From contig JAJRTT010000567.1 of assembly GCA_024278155.1 (NCBI GenBank), forward strand, positions 1 through 8,336: DNA of 8,336 bases, read 5' to 3'. The first letter of the stretch is position 1. Every line of letters begins with the position of its first letter. Origin of the DNA: Bacteroidota bacterium (lineage in GTDB: Bacteria > Bacteroidota > Bacteroidia > Bacteroidales > JAADJA01). Below are positions 1 to 7,300 of this stretch, in pieces. A program made the translations under genes and the position numbers. The notes below the pieces were generated by a model. It had not been told where the DNA came from. It saw only the letters and a program-made list of their open reading frames with translations, and searched no databases.

Positions 1-2
1 AG

Positions 3-119
3 CAGTCTATCCTTGAGGAAATTGGTTTCCTGACTTTGAATAATGAAACAAAAAGCAATTCGCTCAACTTACAAATGTTGGACGAGATTGTGGAAGCGAT
101 GGCTGATTTTAAAAAGTAG
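3..119 (+). CDS. C-terminal end of an unrecognised protein (partial)
   Basis: An open frame runs in from the left edge and ends at TAG 117-119, giving 38 residues that begin QSILEEIGFL and end EAMADFKK. The other two forward frames stop within the first 35 bases, so this is the only plausible plus-strand coding frame. The tail is acidic and probably helical (LQMLDEIVEAMADFKK). No family can be named from so short a fragment. It lies in the same direction as the hydrolase gene downstream, separated by 140 bp, so co-transcription is possible but not shown. Confidence 0.55.
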   Translation, partial: QSILEEIGFLTLNNETKSNSLNLQMLDEIVEAMADFKK

Positions 120-146
120 GGTTTACGGGTGGTCGTTGTCCAAAGC

Positions 147-159
147 AATTCCGTGGCAA
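147..159. repeat. Possible remnant of the intergenic inverted-repeat family
   Basis: The 13-mer AATTCCGTGGCAA is identical to positions 7513-7525, inside the long nested inverted repeat at 7475-7635. The CGTGGCAA core also occurs at 1999-2006 in the copy at 1955-2089. No partner arm is visible in the 120-259 gap, so this would be a decayed half-element at most. Chance similarity is not excluded. Confidence 0.25.
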
Positions 160-259
160 AGGTTTGGTGTGCGGGTTTAACGAATATTATTAATCTTGCC
201 GGATAAACAATATCCCATTTTTAATTGTTGACTTTCCATCTAACCTTAAACATGAAAAA

Positions 260-1027
260 ATGAAACTCTTAAAACATCTTGGCCTAACTACAGTTCTCTT
301 TTTATTGGTTTTTTCTGCTATGGCCCAAAAAAACAATTTGGAAGGGAACCCCAGCTTTACAACAATTGAATTCAATTCAACGGACGGCTTGAAAATAACA
401 GCCGATCTTTATCAAATAGAAGATGCAAATGCCCCATATGTCATTTTGTTCCATCAGGCACGTTACAGCCGGGGCGAATACCGGGAAATTGCGCCCAAAC
501 TGAATAAGTTGGGCTTTAATTGCCTTGCCGTTGATCAAAGGTCGGGCGATAAGGTGAACGAAGTGATCAACGAAACACATTCAAGGGCAGTGGAAAAAGG
601 CCTGCCCACGGAATATACAGATGCTTTTCCCGATCTTGTGGCATCTTTGCTCTATGTGAAGGAAAACTTTAAGCCAACAAAAACAATTGTCTGGGGTAGC
701 TCATATTCTTCTGCCTTGGTATTTGTGCTTGCAGCAAAATACCCGGATGAGGTGGATGGGATTTTATCTTTCTCCCCCGGTGATTATTTTTCCATTGATG
801 GCAAAACGGTTTCTGATTTTGCGAAAGAGGTTTCCTGCCCGGTTTTTATAACTTCCGCAAAAAACGAACGGGAATCCTGGCAACCGATCTATGACAATCT
901 TTCTGTGAAGGAGAAATCTTTTTTCCTTCCTGATACAAAAGGCTTTCACGGTTCGAAGGCCTTGTGGGAAGATAATGACGGAAATCAGCGGTACTGGAAC
1001 GCGGTTGAAGGTTTTTTGAAAGATTAG
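260..1027 (+). CDS. Secreted alpha/beta-hydrolase (dienelactone hydrolase-like)
   Basis: A 255-residue protein with a signal peptide: MKLLKH, a hydrophobic core at residues 7-20, and probable cleavage in SAMA|QKN after Ala22, so it should act in the periplasm or outside the cell. The body fits an alpha/beta-hydrolase. The segment at 61-95 (VILFHQA...SRGEY...AVDQRSG) resembles the beta3/oxyanion region. The nucleophile elbow is G146-S147-S148-Y149-S150 with Ser148 as the likely nucleophile, and it has Ser where GxSxG has its final Gly. KGFHG places the catalytic His at 230. An acidic residue near 203-205 (SAKNERES) could complete the triad. The substrate cannot be deduced. The ATG at 260 is used because the upstream ATG at 252 hits TGA after two codons. 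The leader is A-rich with no Shine-Dalgarno, as usual in Bacteroidota. The gene stands alone and faces the minus-strand cluster. Confidence 0.78.
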   Translation: MKLLKHLGLTTVLFLLVFSAMAQKNNLEGNPSFTTIEFNSTDGLKITADLYQIEDANAPYVILFHQARYSRGEYREIAPKLNKLGFNCLAVDQRSGDKVNEVINETHSRAVEKGLPTEYTDAFPDLVASLLYVKENFKPTKTIVWGSSYSSALVFVLAAKYPDEVDGILSFSPGDYFSIDGKTVSDFAKEVSCPVFITSAKNERESWQPIYDNLSVKEKSFFLPDTKGFHGSKALWEDNDGNQRYWNAVEGFLKD

Positions 1028-1038
1028 TCTGTGTAACG

Positions 1039-1084
1039 AACCAGTTGGGTCGAAGAAGGCTTGTGGGCAGAGACCCGACTGGTT
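1039..1084 (+). terminator. Stem-loop just after the hydrolase gene, possible terminator
   Basis: The arms AACCAGTTGGGTC (1039-1051) and GACCCGACTGGTT (1072-1084) pair over 13 positions with one G-T wobble, around a 20-nt loop. The structure starts 11 nt after the hydrolase stop codon. There is no T tract right after the stem; the first is CCCTTTTTC at 1101-1109. It is therefore not a textbook intrinsic terminator. It may instead belong to the inverted-repeat-rich element filling this gap. Confidence 0.4.
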
Positions 1085-1112
1085 GAGGATTTGGCTGTGC
1101 CCTTTTTCTAAG

Positions 1113-1189
1113 AAAGACTTTCATTACGAATCCACTGGGCTGGATTTGTGCGCCAAGGTGAGGAATCCCAAGCAGTTACGAAAGTCTTT
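1113..1189. repeat. 10-bp perfect inverted repeat, 57-nt spacer
   Basis: AAAGACTTTC at 1113-1122 is the exact reverse complement of GAAAGTCTTT at 1180-1189. It lies in the hydrolase-kinase gap, and its right arm falls inside the spacer of another inverted repeat (1157-1211). The two helices therefore cross and would be alternative folds or a pseudoknot-like arrangement if transcribed. Confidence 0.45.
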
Positions 1190-1211
1190 TATAGTAAGGG
1201 GACTCCTCACC
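1157..1211. repeat. 13-bp imperfect inverted repeat
   Basis: GGTGAGGAATCCC (1157-1169) pairs with GGGACTCCTCACC (1199-1211) at 12 of 13 positions, the single mismatch being A1165 against C1203. It is followed by a small CCACAC/GTGTGG palindrome around 1214-1226. It is part of the same inverted-repeat-dense stretch, where no reading frame looks protein-like. Confidence 0.45.
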
Positions 1212-1253
1212 TGCCACACGGTGTGGAGTGACGACAATGCATCAATTTCATAT

Positions 1254-1282
1254 TCATCCGATGACTTCAAGTCATCGGATGA
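1254..1282. repeat. Perfect 29-bp palindrome between convergent genes
   Basis: The arms TCATCCGATGACTT (1254-1267) and AAGTCATCGGATGA (1269-1282) are exact reverse complements around a single C at 1268. It begins 18 bp downstream of the minus-strand kinase stop codon and lies 226 bp past the hydrolase stop. Neither flank has a T run on the transcribed side, so simple intrinsic termination is not well supported. A REP-like element, a bidirectional 3'-end hairpin, or a dyad-symmetric protein site are alternatives. The symmetry is certain and the function is not. Confidence 0.7.
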
Positions 1283-1300
1283 GTTACGCTATTATTATCC

Positions 1301-1936
1301 TTATTTTATCTCATAATTCTTCGAAACAATCAAATCAGCAAGTGGTTTCAGCGACCGTACCATTTTATGCTCCTGCGCAAGGGTTGCCCAACGTATTTCG
1401 TCCATTACCTCTTTTCCGCGTGAATCTTTGGTGTGTTTTTCTTTGGTTTCCAAATAGGTGAGGTCAATGAAAATCCGTAAATCCACACCTTCTGTTTTGA
1501 TGGCGTACAATCCATCCACGATCAACATGTCCACTTCACTGAAATCAGTTGTCAGTTTATCGACTTGTTCGGTCACTAAATCAACACAGGGCATCTCGCT
1601 TTTCCTGCCATTTTTGAAATCACGAATTACACGGTTTATGTCATCCCATAAGTATTCGTTAAAACCAACCACATTTTCAATGCCTTGTTCCGAGCGCCAC
1701 TGCCTTCTTTTAAGGGGAAGGGTATTGTAGAAATTGTCAATATGCAAGGGTTTGGCAAAGATCCCGTGTTTCCGCAGACCCTTGGCGATTACATGGGTGA
1801 GTTCCGATTTGCCCGAACCCGATTCGCCCGAAATGGCAACGATGTATTTGTCCTTCTTGTTTTCAAGGATTTTTTGGATAATTGCCTCACCGGCTTTTTT
1901 GTGTTTTTCCTGAATTAATAGGATGTCTCCGAGCAT
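1301..1936 (-). CDS. P-loop kinase of the uridine kinase/phosphoribulokinase superfamily
   Basis: A 211-residue protein from the ATG at 1936-1934. It has a Walker A motif G37-ESGSGK-S44 after a hydrophobic strand (YIVAIS), HIDNFY with Asp67 in the place of the uridine kinase DxFY substrate/catalytic motif, and IVDGLYAI (about 139-146) resembling the EGIxAL strand of Udk. The later segment TKDSRGKEVMDEIRW matches the lid region. Length and motif order fit uridine kinase, which phosphorylates uridine or cytidine with a nucleoside triphosphate in the cytosol. The lid lacks the usual paired arginines and EG is replaced by DG, so another small-molecule substrate is possible. The frame stays open upstream to a GTG at 2044, but those 36 extra residues are encoded by an intergenic repeat (MAIYLQIG...ISRNDK) and are probably not translated. 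It is the last gene of the minus-strand cluster, 192 bp after the secreted VCBS-repeat gene. Confidence 0.75.
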   Translation of the reverse strand: MLGDILLIQEKHKKAGEAIIQKILENKKDKYIVAISGESGSGKSELTHVIAKGLRKHGIFAKPLHIDNFYNTLPLKRRQWRSEQGIENVVGFNEYLWDDINRVIRDFKNGRKSEMPCVDLVTEQVDKLTTDFSEVDMLIVDGLYAIKTEGVDLRIFIDLTYLETKEKHTKDSRGKEVMDEIRWATLAQEHKMVRSLKPLADLIVSKNYEIK

Positions 1937-1954
1937 AAAGCTTGATTGTTGTTT

Positions 1955-2089
1955 GTCATTGCGAGATATCCATTTGAAGGTCTCGGGCGAGGGCATATCG
2001 TGGCAATCTGTAAGTTTTATCCCAATTTGCAAATAGATTGCCACAAAACCCCTTCGCTTATGCCTGCCCTTCTGTTTTTCTCAATGACG
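1955..2089. repeat. Intergenic nested inverted repeat, copy 1
   Basis: The outer ends are GTCATTGCGAGA (1955-1966) and TCTCAATGAC (2079-2088), complementary except for a missing GC. The inner arms GTGGCAATCTGT (2000-2011) and ATAGATTGCCAC (2033-2044) pair at 11 of 12 positions. It matches the element at 7475-7635 in its ends (TCATTG/CAATGAC) and inner arms (GGCAATCTGT), and resembles the CGTCATTGCGAG-type repeats common between genes in many bacterial genomes. It fills most of the gap between the VCBS-repeat gene and the kinase, ending 18 bp before the kinase ATG. Confidence 0.75.
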
Positions 2090-2128
2090 GTTGAAATTAA
2101 TGGTTTCGTATAAAACCTTTTAAATTGA

Positions 2129-4243
2129 TTATTTCACGATCTTCTCCGTTTGAATAACGGCACCACCCGATTTAAGGATCAGGAAATAAACCCCTTTTGA
2201 CAGATGGGCCACCGAAATGGTTTCGGTGTGCAATCCCGTGTTTTTCTTTGAATAGGCTTGCCCAAACACTTTTTTCCCGACACTATTGTAAATCCCGATT
2301 TCAAAATCTGCTTTTTCAGCAAGATAATATTCAATGTTGAGGTTGTCGGTAAACGGATTTGGGTATATTGTTTTTATTTCGGTTCGAGCAATTTTATTGT
2401 CACCAATTCCCGTTATGCAGGGCACACAGGTGCCAAAGCAAATTGCTGTCATTGTTGTGTCAAAATCTGGTACGCTGAAGGAACGGTTAAAAGCACCAAA
2501 TCCGTCAGGGACACCACACTCTTCGGGCACGAGCTCGGATTCCGGCCAATCAACACCGTTAATGAATTTGTATTCGATTTGCTCAAAGGCATTGATCGTG
2601 AAAGCCACTTCGTAAATGTTATTTGAGGTAAGCGTCATTTCGGTGGAAGTTGGGTCCCATCCCTGGAACGAACCGGCAATATGTACTCCATCTGGTGAAA
2701 CGGCTTGTTCCGACATATCCACCCTGAAGGTAACCGTTACCGCATCGCCACAAGGGAAACAGCTCCCAAAGCAAAAGGCGGTCAAAACCGTGTCCTGTGC
2801 CGGGACTGTGATAAAGCGGTTGTTGTTTTGGGCACAGCCGGCCGGGACACTTTCATCCTCGCCCCACTGCGTACCGTTTATGAACTTGAATTCAACCATT
2901 TCGCCTTCCGCAATATTTTCGGTGTATTCGTAAATGCCATTGCCGGTATCGGTCATCATGGTCGCCCCGGGATCCCAACCCTGGAACGAACCTGCAACAT
3001 GAACCCCATTAGGGGAAACCGTTTCGTTTGACATATTGACCCTGAACGTAACCGCAGTTCCCGATGTGCCAGCCGTTGTGTTCTTGTAAATAGCGGAATA
3101 CTGTATTTCGCTGTCGTTTATGCCCGACAATAAAATATCCGGTTTCCCGTCATTATTGTAATCGGCAGCTTTTGAATCGCCCCAATAAACCTTTGGCAGG
3201 TTGGCCGTTTGGCTTTCCGTAAAACTGTCGCCACCATCGTTCAGGTAAATTGTGGATACATAATTTCCTTCGCCAGGGGTCGTCATTGTACCACTGATAA
3301 AAAGGTCGAGGTCGTTGTCACCATCAAAGTCGGCCCATTCCAATGAGCCATGTGAAATCCCGGGAAACCCAATATTGAGTTCCGTAAATGTTTCGTCACC
3401 ATTGTTTTTGTAAAGGATCGTGTATCTTTCCGTACCGTCTCCACCCGTTCCGGCCACGACCAAATCCACATTGCCATCGTTATTGTAATCGGCCCATTCA
3501 GCATCGCCGAGCCAGCCTTTGTGGATATCGATGCCGGAATTGGAAAATGTGCCATCGCCATTATTTTTGTAAATTTCAGAAACAAAATCACTTTCGTACC
3601 CTGTCAACACAAAATCTTTGTAATTGTCATTGTTGTAATCTGCCCATTTGAACTTGCCGTACATGGTGCCGGGGAAATTGGTCCCGGGCACTTCGGTAAA
3701 TGTTTCGTCCCCATTGTTTTCGAATATCTTTGAAATATAATAAGGTGCATCGTTAATGAAACCACTGATTGCCACATCCAGATCGTTATCATTGTCAAAG
3801 TCAACATATGTGATATCGCCCATGTAGGTTTGCGGGAACCCACTCGTGTTTTCGGTAAATGTTCCGTCACCATTATTGTAGTAAATGGCCGTAAACCCTA
3901 AAAACGTATTTCCATTGTAGCCCTGTACCAAAAGGTCAAGATTGCCATCGTTGTTCATGTCGGCCCATTCGGCATTCCCGATTTCGAGCGGTTGGAATGG
4001 CATATTGTCGGCAGGGGAAAAGGTGTTGTTGCCTTCGTTGATGTACAATGTGCTGATGGGGTTTGCATCTGCCTTCTCGCCTGCCAGAAAAAGGTCAAGG
4101 TCGTTGTCGTTGTCATAATCGCCCCAGGCAACAATACTGAATTGCAATTGGTTCAAAGTGGTGTTGATATTCTCAAATGTTTGTCCAAATGTTGCTGAGC
4201 CAATGAGAATCGTAATTAATGTGGATAGTAGTAGTTTCTTCAT
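2129..4243 (-). CDS. T9SS-secreted VCBS-repeat protein with two starch-binding-like domains
   Basis: 704 residues from the ATG at 4243, chosen because MKKLLLSTLITILIGSATFGQ is a clean signal peptide (cleavage near residue 20). The longer frame from 4285 only adds 14 unlikely residues. Residues about 40-390 hold seven VCBS/FG-GAP-like repeats, each with an acidic calcium-type loop (WADYNNDGNVDLVVAG and similar), about 53 residues apart, which suggests a seven-bladed propeller. Residues about 397-498 and 501-609 are two similar domains (VTFRV[ND]MS, then VH[VI]AGSFQGWDP, then [FY]KFING) of the CBM20/CBM48-like alpha-glucan-binding type. Each has one mid-domain Cys and a terminal CFGxCxPC. The C-terminus from about 624 is a T9SS type A sorting domain (IYPNPFTDNLNIEY ... 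GVYFLILKSGG ... IVK), so the protein is likely exported and attached at the surface. No catalytic domain is visible. A role as a starch-binding protein for the neighbouring GH65 and GH13 genes is inferred. Confidence 0.88.
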   Translation of the reverse strand: MKKLLLSTLITILIGSATFGQTFENINTTLNQLQFSIVAWGDYDNDNDLDLFLAGEKADANPISTLYINEGNNTFSPADNMPFQPLEIGNAEWADMNNDGNLDLLVQGYNGNTFLGFTAIYYNNGDGTFTENTSGFPQTYMGDITYVDFDNDNDLDVAISGFINDAPYYISKIFENNGDETFTEVPGTNFPGTMYGKFKWADYNNDNYKDFVLTGYESDFVSEIYKNNGDGTFSNSGIDIHKGWLGDAEWADYNNDGNVDLVVAGTGGDGTERYTILYKNNGDETFTELNIGFPGISHGSLEWADFDGDNDLDLFISGTMTTPGEGNYVSTIYLNDGGDSFTESQTANLPKVYWGDSKAADYNNDGKPDILLSGINDSEIQYSAIYKNTTAGTSGTAVTFRVNMSNETVSPNGVHVAGSFQGWDPGATMMTDTGNGIYEYTENIAEGEMVEFKFINGTQWGEDESVPAGCAQNNNRFITVPAQDTVLTAFCFGSCFPCGDAVTVTFRVDMSEQAVSPDGVHIAGSFQGWDPTSTEMTLTSNNIYEVAFTINAFEQIEYKFINGVDWPESELVPEECGVPDGFGAFNRSFSVPDFDTTMTAICFGTCVPCITGIGDNKIARTEIKTIYPNPFTDNLNIEYYLAEKADFEIGIYNSVGKKVFGQAYSKKNTGLHTETISVAHLSKGVYFLILKSGGAVIQTEKIVK
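2417..3055 (-). repeat. Tandem duplication of a carbohydrate-binding-like domain
   Basis: Two consecutive coding blocks (2750-3055, N-terminal copy; 2417-2743, C-terminal copy) encode the same module. Shared landmarks in order are VTFRV[ND]MS, VSP[ND]GVH[VI]AGSFQGWDP, [FY]KFING, a Cys, and CFGxCxPC. The nucleotide similarity is visible too, e.g. CCCTGGAACGAACC at 2661-2674 and 2980-2993. This points to internal duplication within the gene. Confidence 0.8.
3074..4141 (-). repeat. Seven coding repeats of a VCBS/FG-GAP-like propeller
   Basis: Acidic loop motifs begin at about residues 40, 93, 146, 200, 250, 303 and 359 of the 704-residue product: WGDYDNDNDLD, WADMNNDGNLD, YVDFDNDNDLD, WADYNNDNYKD, WADYNNDGNVD, WADFDGDNDLD, AADYNNDGKPD. 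Each is followed by a hydrophobic strand ending in G and, later, by a YxNNGDGTFxE-like strand. The 50-56 residue period and the count of seven fit one closed beta-propeller. Confidence 0.8.
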
Positions 4244-4282
4244 TTTTCGATTTATTGTGTTAATAGATATATTGATTGAGTG

Positions 4283-4298
4283 CAAAAATACAAAATTA
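4283..4298 (-). promoter_or_regulatory. Candidate Bacteroidota -7 box upstream of the VCBS-repeat gene
   Basis: On the minus strand TAATTTTG (4298-4291) and TATTTTTG (4290-4283) lie back to back, and both match the Bacteroidota -7 consensus TAnnTTTG. The second sits 39 bp from the ATG at 4243. No TTG-type -33 box lies at the usual spacing (the nearest upstream TTG is about 30 nt away), and the region is AT-rich, so this is a weak call. If real, the secreted protein could be transcribed separately from the upstream phosphorylase gene. Confidence 0.28.
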
Positions 4299-4302
4299 CC
4301 GT

Positions 4303-7300
4303 TTAGTAATTTATTATCATTTCTGTATCAACAGGGATTTTATGAACTTCTTCATTGACTTTTACAAGAGCTGGTATTCTATTTTTATTGGTTTGTTTTA
4401 TCCTTAATGATTTCGCAGAAATTTTGCAATAATAATTCGTTTCCTTGAAAGAAAAACCAAAGGAAATATTTCGCCAATGATCCGGAAGATTAGGTGAAAA
4501 ACTGACAATATCACCTTTTAAATTTAATCCTGCATAAGATTGTTGTGCAATGAGGATGGTCCCGGCCATAACACCTGCATGTATCCCTTCGCCCGTGGTG
4601 CCGCCCTGTATATCGTTGTAGTCGCTGGTGAGGGCATCACGGTACAATTCCCAGCTTAGCTTTTTGTCGCCGATCATATTTGCAAGTTGAGCATGTACTA
4701 CCCGGCTAAGTGTGGAACCGTGCGAAGTGCGCTGCAGATAGTATTCGAGGTTTTTCCGGGGATAATCATCTGCAAGTCGATAACCAAGTTTTGTCAGGAT
4801 CTCGTCCACATCGGTTTTGTCAAGGTTGTAAAAGAGTTGCAAGGTATCGGCCTGTTTGGCGACTTTGTAATCGTCCGCTGACTTTCCTTCCGCTTTCAAA
4901 ATCCTGTCCATACGGTAAACATTGCCGTATTTTTTACGGTAACAATCCCAATCGAGTTCCTTCAGATTAAAATAACCGTCGTATTGCGATAAAATATCGT
5001 TTTCAACAACAATATTTATTTTCGAGGCAATATCTGTCCATTTTGCAATTTCCTTTTCGGTGAGGTTTATTTCCCCGAAAACCTTCATTCGGGCTTCATC
5101 GTTAAAATTGTCCAGTATTTGTTTTGCTTTGGCCAAAACCCAAACCACCATCAGGTTGGTGTAGGTATTATCTTTCAACCCACCTTCCTTTGTGCCCGGG
5201 TATTTTTCATGGAACTCGTCCGGCCCCATCACATTTTGAATGGAATAGCGTCCGGTATTCTTATTATAAAGAGTTTTTGAAACCCAGAACCGGCATATTT
5301 CCAAAAACATTTCTGCTCCATGATTTTCCATAAAACCCATATCATTGGTTACATGGAAATATTGCCAGGTGTTGTAGGCAATGGCCAATGACACATGGCG
5401 TTGCAGGGAGCTGTAATCATCGCCCCATTTTCCGGTCACGGGGTTCAGATGGACCACCTGTGTTTCTTCCCTGCCGTCGCTCCCGCTTTGCCAGGGGAAC
5501 ATGGCCCCTTTGTATCCATGTTCACCGGCATATTCCCGGGCTTTTTGCAACCTTTTATATCGGTACATCAGGGCTGCTTTTGCAACTTCCGGGAAATGGA
5601 TGTTATAAAAAGGGAGGATAAACAGTTCGTCCCAGAAGATATGCCCACGGTAGGCTTCTCCGTGCAGGCCCCGGGCCGTGATACTTGCATCGATGTTTTT
5701 GTTATGGGGCGAAAGCGAAACCATCAAATGGTATAAATGCATCCTGAGGAGTTTTTGTGCCAAACGGTCGCCCTCGATTCTAACGTCAATCTTGTCCCAG
5801 ATTTCCGCCCAGCTTTTTTTGCTTTGCGAAAAAGCCTCTTCAAAACTTCCTGCCGACAAAACCAAGTTCATTGCATCTTTTAAAGGGTTTTCCGAATCCC
5901 AATCCATGGACGTGAAAATGGAAACCATTTTTTCAAGTTTGTAGGTTTCGTTTTCCTTAATGTGATTCCCAAAACGGGTTATCACGCAGCCCGGCTCCTG
6001 GAAATGGTAGGATTCGGCTTTTATTTCCCCGTCATTTAAAAACAGGCGCCTTTTTGCCGTTTGGGCAATTACTGTTTCCGATTGGGTGGTTTTCACCTGG
6101 AGAAACGAAATATTGTCGTCAACACCTTCCCGGCTGGGTTTTAAATGTTTTTGGTTCAACTGCCTGTAACGCTCCACACCATCATTGATGATATTGCCAT
6201 CCAGGCCGGATTCAAAAGTGATGTGCGCCGAATAATTGAGGGGCGTGACTTCATAGGAAATCCCGGCAAGGTGTGGGTTGTCCATCGAGGCAAACCTCTT
6301 GGAAACAATCTTTGTTTCTTTTCCTGTTTTGTCCCGGATAATAATTTTCTTTGAAAACAAACCCGATGAAAAATCCAATTTCCTTTCCATATCCAGGATT
6401 TCCACTTTGTTGATTTTTATCCATTCGCCGCCACCGATTTTAAATCGGATAGGGAGCCAGTTGGGCGCATTCGCGAAATCTTCGTTCTCCACGTCCCTGT
6501 CGCCCACTCTTGAAACCAACCGGTTGTACAATCCGGCAATATAAGTCCCGGGATAGTTGATTTTCCCGCCAAGGCATTCTTCCAATGCGCCGCGTGTCCC
6601 AAAATAACCGTTGCCGATCGTGAGCAATGTTTCCCTGGTTTTTTCTTTTTCGGGAATATAGTCGGAATAGGTGAGGCTCCGGTTATCTGCTTCCAAGCCT
6701 GTACAGAACCATTTCTTGATGCCTTCAAAACCGATTTCGGAAATATCGGTGACTACGATATCAGCCCCATTGATTTTTAATTCCTTAATGTTGTTTTCCC
6801 TTGCAATTCCCAGTACCAGGCCGAAGTTCCCTTTTTTGCCTGCCTGTACTCCCGAAACGGCATCTTCTACAACAACGGCTTTGTCATAATCTGTTCCTAA
6901 GTTGTCAGCCGCAGTTGTGAAAATATCGGGTTCGGGTTTTCCGCTTAATCCAATCTCTGCCGAGACAACCCCATCAACCCGTGTTTCCATTAAATCGAGA
7001 AGGCCGGCCTTTTCGAGGACAACCTTGCAATTCTTGCTCGAAGATGCCACTCCCACACGGATCCCCTTGTTTTTTAACTCATGGATCAACTCCACGGTCG
7101 AATCGTACATTTCTACGCCATCCTTGTCAAGCACTTCGTTGAAAGCCTGGTTTTTCATGTTTCCCAGACCACAAATGGTTTCCATGTCCGCAGGATCGGA
7201 AGGGTCGCCAAAGGGAAGTTCGATCCCCCTGGATCGCAAAAAGGATTCTACACCTTTATAGCGTGGTTTGCCATCCACATAAGGGAGATAGTCTTTTTCA

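Noticed and set aside
163..198. Possible hydrolase promoter: TTTG at 163-166 and TAATCTTG at 191-198
   Set aside because: The -7 box has a mismatch to TAnnTTTG and the 24-nt spacing is longer than usual, so it is too weak to annotate.
1083..1316. 77-residue plus-strand frame in the hydrolase-kinase gap
   Set aside because: It crosses several inverted repeats, has no recognisable domain or leader, and overlaps the kinase stop. Treated as non-coding.
2102..2117. Small hairpin GGTTT/AAACC after the VCBS-repeat gene as a terminator
   Set aside because: There are only 5 bp in the stem, and the T run follows it on the plus strand, whereas the gene is on the minus strand.
3283..3873. Other-frame open stretches on both strands within the VCBS-repeat gene, including two repeat-rich minus-strand frames
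   Set aside because: They are shifted readings of the GAT/AAT-rich propeller repeats. The in-frame protein has a signal peptide, domains and a sorting tail, and the shadows have none.
3074..4141. Regularly spaced short DNA repeats suggesting a CRISPR array
   Set aside because: The repeats are diverged, about 150-168 bp apart, and encode conserved protein loops in one frame, so they are coding repeats.
4244..4285. Earlier ATG at 4285 for the VCBS-repeat protein
   Set aside because: It would put 14 polar residues before an otherwise typical signal peptide and would overlap the candidate -7 box. The ATG at 4243 is the better start.
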